From contig JAOPYH010000204.1 of the NCBI GenBank assembly GCA_025964715.1, positions 1 through 58,585 of the forward strand: DNA of 58,585 bases. The letters are read 5' to 3'. This document shows, piece after piece, positions 26,545-35,422 of the stretch; position 1 is the first letter of the stretch, and each line of letters opens with the position of its first letter. A program made the translations under genes and the position numbers. Source of the stretch: Streptosporangiaceae bacterium. GTDB taxonomy: Bacteria > Actinomycetota > Actinomycetes > Streptosporangiales > Streptosporangiaceae. Under the pieces are notes generated by a model. That model had not been told where the DNA came from. It ran no database searches and worked only from the letters and a program-made list of their open reading frames with translations.

Positions 26545-26751
26545 TCAGGCCGGGACGGCGTCGTAGCCGGCCTCGTCGATGGCCTCACGCAGGGCGGCGT
26601 CCTCGAGTCCTTCGCCACGCACGGTCACCTGCTTGGTCTCGATGTCGACGACGACATCCCGCACGCCGGGGACCTTGCCGACCTCGTCGCTGATGGCGCT
26701 GACGCAGTGGCCGCAGCTCACGGCGGGCACGCTGTAACGGATTTCACTCAT
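26545..26751 (-). CDS. heavy-metal-associated domain protein (CopZ-like copper chaperone)
   Basis: A 68-residue HMA-fold protein with the metal motif 'SCGHC' (CxxC) in loop 1 and the usual 'GVRDVVVDIETKQVTV' and 'AIDEAGYDA' segments. It probably carries Cu(I) in the cytosol to a P-type ATPase, which is not in this window. ATG at 26751 follows GGAGA. A CsoR-type operator lies upstream. Confidence 0.88.
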   Translation of the reverse strand: MSEIRYSVPAVSCGHCVSAISDEVGKVPGVRDVVVDIETKQVTVRGEGLEDAALREAIDEAGYDAVPA

Positions 26752-26797
26752 CGTGGACGGTCTCCTACCAGCCGAACTCCCGTACCTTCCGAGCATA

Positions 26798-26812
26798 TAC
26801 CCCCGGCGGGTA
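26798..26812. promoter_or_regulatory. CsoR-type operator candidate upstream of the copper chaperone
   Basis: TACCCCCGGCGGGTA, an imperfect dyad of the TACCC..GGGTA type recognised by actinobacterial CsoR, overlaps an AT-rich -10-like TATATG on the minus strand, about 47 bp before copZ. The remainder of the 326-bp gap up to 27077 shows no gene. Confidence 0.55.
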
Positions 26813-27077
26813 ATGGCCGGACTTGGGCGGTAAGGGCCGAATGTGGCTCGATCGCCGGAAAGTGCATTGGTGATCGTCAGGGCGGCGGACCGCGACGTCG
26901 GACCCGTGGAGGTCCTGCGAAAAGGGGCCGCACAGGGGTGTGCCGGGCATGGCCGAGGGCAAGCATGGGGCATGGGAGGACGCTTGCGGCCTGCCGAACG
27001 GATGGTCACGGTTCCGGTTTTCGGCCGAAAGCGCCTACGATCCTCTGCGGACCATCCCCGCACCTCAGGAGTACGCC

Positions 27078-27695
27078 GTGCGCTTGCGTCTCACACCGCG
27101 TGAGGACAGCTTCTATGGCATGTTCGCGGACTCCGCGAACAACCTGGTTACGGCCGCGAGGCTACTCGTGGAACTGATCAGCGAAGGCGCGGACCGGGAA
27201 GCCATCGCGGAGAAGATGCGCGCCTGCGAACACGCGGGCGACGAGTTCACTCACGCGATCATGCGCCGGTTGAACGAAACCTTCATCACGCCGTTCGACC
27301 GCGAGGACATCTACAAGCTCGCCTCACTCCTCGACGACGTCATGGACGAGATGGAAGAGGCGGCCGATCTTGTCGTCCTGTACAAGGTGGACAAGTTCCC
27401 CAAGGACATCGTCCACCAGGTGGAGGTCCTGGAGCGGGCCGCGGAGCTCACCGCGGAGGCGATGCCCCGGCTGCGCTCGATGAAGGAGCTCAATGAGTAC
27501 TGGATCGAGATCAACCGGCTGGAGAACCAGGGCGACCAGGTCTACCGCAAGCTGCTGGCCCACCTGTTCAGCGGTGAATATGACGCGCTGACCGTGATGA
27601 AGCTCAAGGAGGTCATCGACCGGCTCGAGGAGGCGGCGGACGTCTTCGAGCACGTGGCGAACACGGTCGAGACCATCGCGGTCAAGGAATCATGA
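27078..27695 (+). CDS. DUF47 (PhoU-like) Pit accessory protein
   Basis: A 205-residue all-helical protein of the DUF47/TIGR00153 family. Repeated acidic motifs 'EHAGDEFTHAIMRRLNETFITPFDREDIYKLASLLDDVMDEME' and 'NQGDQVYRKLLAHLF' resemble PhoU metal-binding signatures. It starts at GTG 27078 with AGGAG and overlaps the Pit transporter start by 4 bases (ATGA), so the two are coupled; DUF47 proteins are thought to modulate Pit uptake. Confidence 0.92.
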   Translation: MRLRLTPREDSFYGMFADSANNLVTAARLLVELISEGADREAIAEKMRACEHAGDEFTHAIMRRLNETFITPFDREDIYKLASLLDDVMDEMEEAADLVVLYKVDKFPKDIVHQVEVLERAAELTAEAMPRLRSMKELNEYWIEINRLENQGDQVYRKLLAHLFSGEYDALTVMKLKEVIDRLEEAADVFEHVANTVETIAVKES

Positions 27696-28837
27696 ACACC
27701 GTACAAGAGCGGGCCCCGCGGCTGCACAAGGACCCACCCGCGGCGCAGCCTCCTTCGGTCGCCCGGCGGCTGCTCGTCGTCGGCGTCCCGATCGGCGTGG
27801 CAGCGGTCATCGCGGTCCTGCTCCTGAGCCGCCTGATGGGCTCGCAGCTCGCCGTGCTCTTCGTGGTGGTCGCGATCGCTCTGGTCTTCGACTACACCAA
27901 CGGGTTCCACGACGCCGCGAACGCCATCGCGACTTCGGTGTCCACCCGGGCACTGACGCCACGAGCGGCGCTGATCCTCGCCGCGGTGATGAATCTCCTC
28001 GGCGCACTGCTCGGTACCGAGGTGGCCAAGACCGTCAGCGAGGTGATCACGCCGCCGACGGGGCTGCACGGGCTGGCCGTCGTCGGCGCGGGCCTGCTCG
28101 GCGCGATCACGTGGAACCTCGTCACCTGGTACTTCGGCCTGCCGTCGTCCTCGTCACACGCTCTCATCGGTGGAGCGGTCGGCGCCGGACTCGCCTCGGC
28201 CTCGGCGGTCAACTGGGACAAGGTCGTCTCCAAGGTGGCCGTCCCCATGGTGGTGTCGCCGGTCGTCGGATTCCTCGCGGCCTACCTGGTGATGGTGGCC
28301 ATCCTGTGGATCTTCCGCCACGCCCACCCGGGCAAGGTGACCCGCAGGTTCCGGATCGCGCAGTCCCTGTCCGCGGCGTCGATGGCGCTCGGACACGGAC
28401 TTCAGGACGCCCAGAAGACAATGGGGATCATCGTCTTGGCGCTCGTTACCACGGGTCACCACAGTGCCGGCAAGGGTGTTCCGCTGTGGGTCATCCTGCT
28501 GTGCGCCGGCGCGCTGTCCGCCGGGACCTACGCGGGCGGCTGGCGGATCATGCGCACGCTCGGCCGCAAGGTCATCGAGCTCGATCCGCCCAAGGGCTTC
28601 GCCGCCGAGATCACCGCGTCCGCGGTGCTCTACTCCACCGCCTTCATCTGGCAGGCGCCCATCTCGACCACGCACACGATCACCTCGGCGATCATGGGGG
28701 TGGGCGCGACCAAACGGCTGTCAGCGGTGCGCTGGGGGGTCGCCGGCAACATCGTCGTCGCCTGGGTCCTGACCATTCCGATGGCCGGACTGGTCGCCGC
28801 CATCACCTACACGGTGATCCACTTCTTCGGCGCCTGA
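27692..28837 (+). CDS. pitA: low-affinity inorganic phosphate transporter (Pit family)
   Basis: A 381-residue membrane protein with about ten helices and the two PHO4/Pit signatures: 'DYTNGFHDAANAIATSVSTRAL' region and 'LSAASMALGHGLQDAQKTMGII'. It imports metal-phosphate with protons. It is coupled to the DUF47 gene and followed by a terminator. It faces the high-affinity Pst operon tail to tail, so low- and high-affinity phosphate uptake genes sit together. Confidence 0.93.
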   Translation: MNTVQERAPRLHKDPPAAQPPSVARRLLVVGVPIGVAAVIAVLLLSRLMGSQLAVLFVVVAIALVFDYTNGFHDAANAIATSVSTRALTPRAALILAAVMNLLGALLGTEVAKTVSEVITPPTGLHGLAVVGAGLLGAITWNLVTWYFGLPSSSSHALIGGAVGAGLASASAVNWDKVVSKVAVPMVVSPVVGFLAAYLVMVAILWIFRHAHPGKVTRRFRIAQSLSAASMALGHGLQDAQKTMGIIVLALVTTGHHSAGKGVPLWVILLCAGALSAGTYAGGWRIMRTLGRKVIELDPPKGFAAEITASAVLYSTAFIWQAPISTTHTITSAIMGVGATKRLSAVRWGVAGNIVVAWVLTIPMAGLVAAITYTVIHFFGA

Positions 28838-28873
28838 ACCCGCCACCTGACCCTGAATCCCTGGACAACCGCG

Positions 28874-28910
28874 ACGCCCTCGTGACGATGACTCGTCCCG
28901 AGGGCGTTTT
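28874..28910 (+). terminator. rho-independent terminator after pit
   Basis: ACGCCCTCG (28874-28882) pairs with CGAGGGCGT (28899-28907) and is followed by TTTT. It lies between the convergent pit and pstB genes and can serve pit. Confidence 0.8.
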
Positions 28911-28945
28911 CGCCGCTGCCGGCGCTGAGGGCCGGGGAGGCCGGC

Positions 28946-29722
28946 TCAGCCGAAGCGGCCGGTGATGTAGTCCTCGGTCGCCTTCTCCGACGGGTTCGTG
29001 AAGATCTTGCTCGTCTCGTCGATCTCGATCAGCCGGCCGGGCTGACCGGTGCCCGCGATGTTGAAGAAGGCGGTCCGGTCGCTGACCCGGGCGGCCTGCT
29101 GCATGTTGTGCGTGACGATGACGATCGTGTACTTCTCCTTCAGCTGCGAGACCAGGTCCTCGATCGCCAACGTGGAGATCGGGTCGAGGGCCGAGCACGG
29201 CTCGTCCATCAGCATCACCTGCGGCTCGACGGCGATGGCGCGAGCGATGCACAGCCGCTGCTGCTGACCACCGGACAGCCCCGCGCCCGGCTTGCCGAGG
29301 CGGTCCTTCACCTCGTTCCACAGGTTGGCTCCGCGCAGCGACTTCTCGACGATCTCATCCAGCCGCACCTTGCCGCGCACGCCGTTGAGCTTGAGACCGG
29401 CCGCGACGTTCTCGTAGATGGACATCGTGGGGAACGGGTTGGGCCGCTGGAACACCATGCCGACCACGCGCCGCACCGCCACCGGGTCGACGCCCGAGCC
29501 GTACAGATCCTCGTTGTCGAGGAGGACCTTGCCCTCGACCCGGGCACCGGGGATCACCTCGTGCATCCGGTTCAGAGTCCGCAGGAACGTGGACTTGCCG
29601 CACCCGGACGGGCCGATGAAGGCGGTGACCGAGCGTGGCTCGATGGACATCGAGATGTCCTCGATCGCGTGGGTCTGGCCGTAGTAGGCCTGCAGTCCGG
29701 ACACTTCGATCCGCTTGGCCAT
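28946..29722 (-). CDS. pstB: phosphate ABC transporter ATPase PstB
   Basis: A 258-residue ABC ATPase with Walker [11 protein letters not shown]-loop 'VFQRPNPFP', signature LSGGQQQRL, Walker B '[12 protein letters not shown]' and switch His in 'VTHNM'. '[16 protein letters not shown]' and the C-terminal 'EDYITGRFG' are PstB marks. It powers phosphate import through PstC/PstA. It is the last gene of pstSCAB, 93 bp after pstA. Confidence 0.97.
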   Translation of the reverse strand: MAKRIEVSGLQAYYGQTHAIEDISMSIEPRSVTAFIGPSGCGKSTFLRTLNRMHEVIPGARVEGKVLLDNEDLYGSGVDPVAVRRVVGMVFQRPNPFPTMSIYENVAAGLKLNGVRGKVRLDEIVEKSLRGANLWNEVKDRLGKPGAGLSGGQQQRLCIARAIAVEPQVMLMDEPCSALDPISTLAIEDLVSQLKEKYTIVIVTHNMQQAARVSDRTAFFNIAGTGQPGRLIEIDETSKIFTNPSEKATEDYITGRFG

Positions 29723-29815
29723 GGGGCTGGGTACTCCTTCGGGGGGCTGTTCGCTCAGCGAGGTCTGTGCTGACGGCTGGACGGCGTGAGGGGCTTCACC
29801 GGCTGCCGCCTGGGC

Positions 29816-30703
29816 TTAATGGGCGACGGGCCTGCGCGCCCAGGCGATCAGCCGGGCGGCAAGGTTGAGCAGCATGATGATGAGGATCAGGGTCAGCGCG
29901 CCGGTCCAGGCCCGGGCGATGGCGGTGTCGTTGGGCTGGGCCGCCTGTCCCCAGATGAAGACCGGCAACGCCATCTGCGGGCCCTGCAACGGGTTGGTGT
30001 TGATGAGGTCGGTGGTGAACACCAGCAACAGCAGCGGGGCCGTCTCACCCATCACGCGCGCGACCGCCAGCATGACCCCGGTGATCATGCCGGTCATGGC
30101 GGTCGGCAGCACCACGAAGCACACCGTGCGCCAGCGCGGGATCCCGAGGGCGTACGAGGCCTCGCGCAGGTCGTTCGGCACCAGCTTGAGCATCTCCTCG
30201 GCCGCCCGTACGACCGTGGGCAGCATGAGGATCGCCAGCGAGAGCGACCCCGCCAGGCCGGAGAAGGAGAAGCCGAGCAGCAGCAGCCAGAAGGCGAGGA
30301 CGAACAGGCCGGCGACGATGGAGGGGATGCCGGTCATGACGTCGACGAAGAAGCTGATGGTCCGGGCCAGCCGGCTGTTCTGGCCGTACTCGACCAGGTA
30401 GACGGCGGTGAGAATGCCGATCGGCACCGCGATCAGGCTGGTCAGCGCGACCTGCTCAACGGTGCCGATGATGGCGTGGTAGGCCCCGCCGCCGGCGTCC
30501 CGGGGCCCGATGCCGTTCTGTGAGTGCGTGAAGAACGCGAGGTCGAAGCGGCCGAGTCCCTTGGAGAGCACCATCCAGAGCACCGAGACCAGCGGGATCA
30601 CCGCCAGGGCGAACGCCACGTAGACGAGGGCCTGGACGCTCCGGTCCTTCAGCCTGCGGCCGAAGGACACCGACGTCAGAGAGATCGGCGTGGAGCCTGA
30701 CAT
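29816..30703 (-). CDS. pstA: phosphate ABC transporter permease PstA
   Basis: A 295-residue permease with six membrane helices and the EAA-type loop 'EASYALGIPRWRTVCFVVLPTA'. ATG at 30703 overlaps the pstC stop as TGATG and has AAGGAG 8 bases ahead; a GTG three bases upstream is possible. It pairs with PstC in the membrane channel. Confidence 0.95.
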   Translation of the reverse strand: MSGSTPISLTSVSFGRRLKDRSVQALVYVAFALAVIPLVSVLWMVLSKGLGRFDLAFFTHSQNGIGPRDAGGGAYHAIIGTVEQVALTSLIAVPIGILTAVYLVEYGQNSRLARTISFFVDVMTGIPSIVAGLFVLAFWLLLLGFSFSGLAGSLSLAILMLPTVVRAAEEMLKLVPNDLREASYALGIPRWRTVCFVVLPTAMTGMITGVMLAVARVMGETAPLLLLVFTTDLINTNPLQGPQMALPVFIWGQAAQPNDTAIARAWTGALTLILIIMLLNLAARLIAWARRPVAH

Positions 30704-31689
30704 CACACGAACTCCTTGCGGCGGGCCACGATGGCCCGGGCGGCCATGTTGACGATCATGGTGATGAGGAAGAGCACCAGCCCGGAGGCGATGAGCGCGC
30801 CGCGACCGTTGGCTCCGGCCTCCGCGAAGGTGTTGGCGATGTTGGCCGCGAAGGTGTTGCCGCCCTCCTTGAGGACGTGCAGCGTGATCCCGGACGCGGT
30901 GGACAGGACCATCGCGACGGCGATCGTCTCACCGAGTGCGCGGCCGAGTCCCAGCATCGCGGCGCTCACCATGCCCGACCGCCCGAACGGCAGGACGGAC
31001 AGGCGGATCATTTCCCACCGTGTGGCACCGAGCGCCAGCGAGGCCTCGATGTTGGCCCGCGGCACCTGGAGGAAGACCTCGCGGGAGATGGAGGAGATGA
31101 TCGGCAGGATCATGATCGCCAGCACCACCGAGGCGGTGAGGATTGAACGGCCGCCGACGCTGTCGCCGCCGAACAGCGGAATCCAGCTGAAGTTGCCGTT
31201 GAGGAACTCCGCGACGCCGCCCATCTTGGTGACGAAGAAGTGCAGTCCCCAGAGGCCGTACACGATGCTCGGCACGGCCGCGAGCAGGTCCACCACGAAG
31301 CCGAGTGCGCCGGCGACCTTGCGGGGTGCGTAGAACGCGATGAACAGTGCGATGCCGATGGCCACCGGCGTCGCGATGATCAGCGCGATGAAGGACGACA
31401 GGACGGTCCCGAACGCCAGCTGCGCGATGCCGAACCGCGGCGGCGTCGAGTCGGGACTCCACTCCTGAGACGACAGGAAGTTCGCCTTGTTGGCGCTGAG
31501 CACCGGCATGGCCTTCCAGACCAGGAACACCGCGATCGCCGCCATGATGACGAGCACGAAGATCCCTGAGCTCCGGGTGGCGATGAGGAACACACGGTCG
31601 CCCACGCGTCCGGTGCTCGCCCGGCGACGAGTGCCGCGACCGGCTGGGGCCGCGATGGTCCGACCGTCGATGTCGGTCTGGCTGGTCAC
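30703..31689 (-). CDS. pstC: phosphate ABC transporter permease PstC
   Basis: A 328-residue permease with a cytoplasmic N-terminal tail, six helices and the EAA loop 'EASLALGATRWEMIRLSVLPFGRSG'. The periplasmic insert 'FLSSQEWSPDSTPPRFGI' is typical of PstC. It is separated from pstS by 69 bp that contain a strong stem-loop. Confidence 0.95.
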   Translation of the reverse strand: MTSQTDIDGRTIAAPAGRGTRRRASTGRVGDRVFLIATRSSGIFVLVIMAAIAVFLVWKAMPVLSANKANFLSSQEWSPDSTPPRFGIAQLAFGTVLSSFIALIIATPVAIGIALFIAFYAPRKVAGALGFVVDLLAAVPSIVYGLWGLHFFVTKMGGVAEFLNGNFSWIPLFGGDSVGGRSILTASVVLAIMILPIISSISREVFLQVPRANIEASLALGATRWEMIRLSVLPFGRSGMVSAAMLGLGRALGETIAVAMVLSTASGITLHVLKEGGNTFAANIANTFAEAGANGRGALIASGLVLFLITMIVNMAARAIVARRKEFV

Positions 31690-31713
31690 GCGATTACCTC
31701 CGAACCCAGGTTT

Positions 31714-31743
31714 GCCCCGCCACCGTGAAACCGGTGGCGGGGC
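31714..31743 (-). promoter_or_regulatory. stem-loop between pstS and pstC
   Basis: GCCCCGCCACCG (31714-31725) pairs perfectly with CGGTGGCGGGGC (31732-31743) around a 6-base loop. There is no T run. It probably causes partial termination or protects the pstS transcript so that the binding protein is made in excess over the permease. Confidence 0.6.
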
Positions 31744-31758
31744 GCGGGTTATGCCTGG

Positions 31759-32865
31759 TCAGGACAGGGCCTGCACAGCGGTGCGAACCTTGGTGGCGAC
31801 GCTGGCCGGCAGCGGCGCGTAGCCCAGCTGGGTCAGGGCCTTCTGCCCGGCGTCGCTGGAGGTGTAGCCGAGGAAGGACTTGACGAACTTCGCCTGGTCG
31901 GCGGGGAGCCCCTTCTCGCAGGCGACCTCGTAGGTGACCAGGACGATCGGGTAGGCGCCCGGCGTCTTGGTCGCGTAGTCGATCTTCAGCGCCAGGTCGT
32001 TCCCGGTGCCGACGACCTGGGCGCCCTCGACAGCCTTGGAGGCGCTGTCGGGGGACAGGGCCACGAACTCACCGGAGCCGTTGGCGACCTTGGCCGTCTT
32101 GAGGCTCGCGTTGGTGGCGTAGGACATCTCGACGTAGCTGATGGCGCCGTCGGACTGCTTCACGACAGTGGTGACACCGTCGGACTTCGGCGCGCCCTGG
32201 CCGCCCGGCGCGGTCCACTTCTTGGCCGGCGCCCACTGCCAGACGTCGGGGGCGGTGGTCTTGAGGAACTTGGTGAAGTTGTCGGTGGTGCCCGACTCGT
32301 CCGCCCGGTGGATCGTCTTGATCGCCGTGGCGGGCAGCTTCGCGCCCGCGTTCTCCTTGGCGATCTCAGGAGCGTTCCACTTGGTGATCTTGCCGGCGAA
32401 GATGCCGGCGATGGTCTTCGGGGAGAGCTGCAGGTTGGCCACGCCGTTGACGTTGTAGACGACCGCCACCGGGCCGACGACCATCGGCAGGTTGAGGGCG
32501 GGGCTGCCCTGGCAACGCTGCTTGGCCGGGCCGACCTCCTCAGGCTTGAGCGCGGAGTCGGAGCCGGCGAAGGCCACCTGGTTCTGGTTGAACGCCTGGA
32601 TGCCGGCGCCCGAACCGCTGGGGTTGTAGTTCACGCTGGCGCCGGCGCAGGCCTGGCTGTAGGCCTTGGTCCACTCGCTCATCGCATTCTTCTGCGCGCT
32701 CGAGCCGGCGGCGTTCACCGTGCCCTTGGCGCAGTCGATGCTGCCGGCGGCGGGGGCCGTGCTGCCTGACGAGCCTGCGTTGTTGTCGGATCCGCATGCC
32801 GAAAGTCCGAGCGCGCCCGCGACGACTACGCCGCCGAGGGCGGCCAGCCGAGTGCCGTTCTTCAA
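31759..32865 (-). CDS. pstS: phosphate-binding lipoprotein PstS
   Basis: A 368-residue lipoprotein. TTG at 32865 is the only start that gives a proper signal peptide (MKNGTRLAALGG.. with lipobox LSAC, Cys24) and it has GGAGG upstream. The mature part has PstS landmarks 'GAGSSAQ'-like 'AAGSSAQKNAM', 'SGSGAGIQAF', 'FAGSD' and 'HRADESGTTDNF'. It binds phosphate outside the membrane for PstCAB. Its promoter region carries a PHO box. Confidence 0.95.
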   Translation of the reverse strand: MKNGTRLAALGGVVVAGALGLSACGSDNNAGSSGSTAPAAGSIDCAKGTVNAAGSSAQKNAMSEWTKAYSQACAGASVNYNPSGSGAGIQAFNQNQVAFAGSDSALKPEEVGPAKQRCQGSPALNLPMVVGPVAVVYNVNGVANLQLSPKTIAGIFAGKITKWNAPEIAKENAGAKLPATAIKTIHRADESGTTDNFTKFLKTTAPDVWQWAPAKKWTAPGGQGAPKSDGVTTVVKQSDGAISYVEMSYATNASLKTAKVANGSGEFVALSPDSASKAVEGAQVVGTGNDLALKIDYATKTPGAYPIVLVTYEVACEKGLPADQAKFVKSFLGYTSSDAGQKALTQLGYAPLPASVATKVRTAVQALS

Positions 32866-32946
32866 GGGGGGTTCTCCTCCTGGTCGATGGGCGGTGATCC
32901 CCCTGAGAGCGAGGGTGGGGCCACCGTCGAAGCCGACGCTAGGGAG

Positions 32947-32990
32947 CAGAAGTGACCATCCGGACTGCTCTAGGTGAACGGGCAATGAAC
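32947..32990 (-). promoter_or_regulatory. PHO box (PhoP-binding direct repeats) upstream of pstS
   Basis: Reading the minus strand, four 11-base units in register are GTTCATTGCCC, GTTCACCTAGA, GCAGTCCGGAT and GGTCACTTCTG. Three fit the Streptomyces PhoP repeat consensus (G G/T TCA YYY..). The block ends about 80 bp before the pstS start, so phosphate starvation should induce pst through PhoR-PhoP. Confidence 0.8.
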
Positions 32991-33004
32991 TGCGTCAGGC
33001 ACGG

Positions 33005-33943
33005 CTACAAAGATTGTCTCGATTTGGTATTGCCGGAAGATGAACGACCCGGCCTGGCCCACATCACGTCCACGGCCCAGCGGGCGAATCCCAGGGACTC
33101 GTAAAGCCGGACCGCGCCGGAGTTGTCCTCGTCGACGTACAACATCACCTGGGAGAGCCCCTGCGAGCGCAGATGGTGCAGCCCGACGAGCGTGAGTGTA
33201 CGACCGAGCCCGCCACCCTGTGCGTCCGGATCGACCCCGACGACGTACACCTCACCGGTGGCGTCGTCGTGCACCTTGGTCCAGTGGAACCCGGCCAGTG
33301 AGCCGTCCCGCTCGGCGAGGAAGAAACCGCCCGGATCGAACCACGGCTCCTGCTCCCGGTTGAGCAGATCGTCGGCGGTCCACCCGCCCTGCTCGGGGTG
33401 GTGGGCGAAGGCCTTGCGGTTCAGCCGGAGCCACGCCGGCTCGTCCGAGCCGACCTCGAACGTACGGATCCGTACGTCCTCGGGCGCCTTCACCTCGGGC
33501 AGGGGCTCGGCCAGCGGCCGGCGCATCTGCCACAGCGAGCGCACCCGCTCGAGCCCGAGCGAGCTCGCCAGTGCGGCGGCGCCCGGCAGCTCGCCGTGCG
33601 CCCACAGCCGCAGCGGGCCATCGGCCGTCTCCAGCGCCACCTGCGCGAGGCGGCGGCCATGCCCCTGGCCACGGTGCGCGGGGTGGACGACCAGCTCGCC
33701 GCTCGGCTCGGGGCCAGGGCCGAGGAGCGCGTAACCGGTCAGCGTCCCCTCGGCGGTCCTGAGCATCAGGCTCCGTGACTGTCCGTCCCCGCCGTGGCTC
33801 AGATGCAGCAGCGACTGGTCCGACAGCGGCCGGACACCGTCCTGCTCGGCGGCCGCGTCAACGAGCTCGCGCACCGCGGCGATCTCTTGCTCCGACAGCG
33901 TCTCGCATATGACCACGTCAGGCTGTATGTCTCGCTCGATCAC
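33005..33943 (-). CDS. mshD: mycothiol synthase MshD
   Basis: A 312-residue protein with two GNAT domains: the N-terminal one carries 'HPAHRGQGHGRRLAQVALE' and the C-terminal one 'DPDAQGGGLGRTLTLVGLHHL'. 'WTKVHDDATGEVYVVGVDP' is characteristic of MshD, which acetylates Cys-GlcN-Ins in the last step of mycothiol synthesis. The GTG at 33943 lacks a clear ribosome site. It sits between glnR and pst, as in mycobacteria. The PHO box of pstS begins 15 bp after its stop. Confidence 0.95.
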   Translation of the reverse strand: MIERDIQPDVVICETLSEQEIAAVRELVDAAAEQDGVRPLSDQSLLHLSHGGDGQSRSLMLRTAEGTLTGYALLGPGPEPSGELVVHPAHRGQGHGRRLAQVALETADGPLRLWAHGELPGAAALASSLGLERVRSLWQMRRPLAEPLPEVKAPEDVRIRTFEVGSDEPAWLRLNRKAFAHHPEQGGWTADDLLNREQEPWFDPGGFFLAERDGSLAGFHWTKVHDDATGEVYVVGVDPDAQGGGLGRTLTLVGLHHLRSQGLSQVMLYVDEDNSGAVRLYESLGFARWAVDVMWARPGRSSSGNTKSRQSL

Positions 33944-34002
33944 GTTCGCCAGCGTATTAGAAGGCCTGTGCGGTGGCGTGATGCGGTGGCTACGATGCCG
34001 AA

Positions 34003-34509
34003 ATGAGCATCATGGGGCTTCTGATCATCCTTGTGCCGCTGGCTTTGCTGGTCGGCGTCGTTCTCGTGGTGGTGCTGAGCACCCGGAAGTCGAAGCCACA
34101 GGCGGGCCCGGGGCCGCAGCAGTACGGCGGTCAGCAGTACCAGGGCCAGCAGTATCCGGGCCAGCAGTATCCGGGCCAGCAGTATCCGGGCCAGCAGTAC
34201 GGTCAGCAGCAGTACGGCCAGCAGCAGTACGGCCAGCAGCAGCACGGGAGCCAGGGCTTCGGCGCGCAGCAGTACGGGGCCCAGCAGCAGGGTGGGCAGC
34301 CGTCCGGATGGGATCCCTCCGGCTCGCAGCCGTACGGTCCGCCCGGTCAGCAGGCCCCCTATCAGCAGCAGCCGCCACAGCAGGCTTACGGCCAGGTGCC
34401 CGACCAGCAGCCGCACGACGGGCCGGTCGCGCAGTCGCCCCAGGAGTCACCGGCCGACCCGGCGCAGCCCGAGCGCCGGCCAGAGCGTAGCGGGGACAGC
34501 GGAGCGTAG
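34003..34509 (+). CDS. Gln/Gly/Tyr-rich single-pass membrane protein
   Basis: A 168-residue protein with one N-terminal membrane helix (residues 4-26), a short basic stretch (TRKSKP), then a low-complexity region built of GQQYP, GQQY and GQQQ units (about 37-130), and a Pro/Asp/Glu tail. Orientation by the positive-inside rule leaves the Q/G/Y region in the cytoplasm. Such composition is prion-like and can drive phase separation. Function unknown; divergent from mshD and convergent with glnR. Confidence 0.75.
   Translation: MSIMGLLIILVPLALLVGVVLVVVLSTRKSKPQAGPGPQQYGGQQYQGQQYPGQQYPGQQYPGQQYGQQQYGQQQYGQQQHGSQGFGAQQYGAQQQGGQPSGWDPSGSQPYGPPGQQAPYQQQPPQQAYGQVPDQQPHDGPVAQSPQESPADPAQPERRPERSGDSGA
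34144..34203 (+). repeat. 15-bp tandem repeat in the Q/G/Y-rich gene
   Basis: Four nearly identical units of GGCCAGCAGTATCCG (the last ends TACGG) encode GQQYP. The near-perfect DNA repeats suggest recent expansion by slippage. Confidence 0.8.
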
Positions 34510-34559
34510 CGGGGACAGCTGAGCTCACCGAGGGCGTTCGCCCAGCGACGGCGTATCGG

Positions 34560-35273
34560 TCAGGCGCGGCTGGGGACGGACTCTTCGGTGCTGCCCGGCC
34601 GGTGGTCGGGCACGAAGCGGTAGCCCACGTTGCGCACGGTGCCGATCAGGGACTCGTACTCCGCGCCCAGCTTGGCGCGCAGCCGCCGTACATGCACGTC
34701 CACCGTGCGAGTGCCGCCGAAGTAGTCATAGCCCCAGACCTCCTGCAGGAGCTGGGCACGGGTGAACACCCGGCCCGGATGCTGCGCGAGGTATTTCAGC
34801 AGTTCGAATTCTTTGAAGGTCAGGTCCAGGACCCGCCCGCGCAGACGGGTGGTGTAGGTCGCCTCGTCGATGGTGAGGTCGCCGCTGCGAATCTCTCCCG
34901 GGACGTCCTCGGCCTCCCCGGCCGACACTCTCCCGATGGTCAGCCGCAACCGTGCTTCGACCTCCGCGGGACCGGACGTCTGCAGCAGCACGTCGTCCAG
35001 GCCCCATTCGGCGCTGAGCGCGGCGAGCCCGCCCTCGGTCACGATCGCCAGGAGCGGACAGTCGAGGCCCGTGGTTCGCAGCAAGCGGCACAGCCCCTTG
35101 GCCTGTGCGAGGTCGCGGCGGGCGTCGACGAGGACGATGTCCGCGGGCGGCGCGTCGATGAGCGCCGATCCCTCCGCGGGCACTACACGGACTGAGTGCA
35201 GCAGCAATCCCAATGCGGGAAGCACCTCGTCAGAGGGCTCCAGTGCGTTGGTGAGCAAGAGCAAGCTACTCAC
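34560..35273 (-). CDS. glnR: GlnR-type OmpR-family response regulator
   Basis: A 237-residue protein. The N-terminal receiver is atypical ('[31 protein letters not shown]', '[22 protein letters not shown]'), closely like mycobacterial/Streptomyces GlnR, which works without a partner kinase. The C-terminal winged helix includes '[31 protein letters not shown]' and '[15 protein letters not shown]'. GlnR controls nitrogen-assimilation genes. GTG at 35273 is chosen because AGGAGG is 7 bases ahead; GTG 35279 is too close. Confidence 0.92.
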   Translation of the reverse strand: MSSLLLLTNALEPSDEVLPALGLLLHSVRVVPAEGSALIDAPPADIVLVDARRDLAQAKGLCRLLRTTGLDCPLLAIVTEGGLAALSAEWGLDDVLLQTSGPAEVEARLRLTIGRVSAGEAEDVPGEIRSGDLTIDEATYTTRLRGRVLDLTFKEFELLKYLAQHPGRVFTRAQLLQEVWGYDYFGGTRTVDVHVRRLRAKLGAEYESLIGTVRNVGYRFVPDHRPGSTEESVPSRA

Positions 35274-35422
35274 GGGCACGCCTCCTAGCCCTGAAAAGAC
35301 GTCAAGGACCCGGGGGCCTCATCGCCCGGATCCCTGCCAAGCAGCATATCCGAGTGGCCCGCAATCACAATGGGGGGCGCCCGTGGGCTGTCTCACGGGC
35401 GCGGTGATGAGATCCTGTGTCC

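Noticed and set aside
34100..34300. CRISPR-like array in the repeat-rich regions near 34.1 kb and 56.4 kb
   Set aside because: Repeats are directly adjacent, in frame and coding; there are no spacers and no cas genes.
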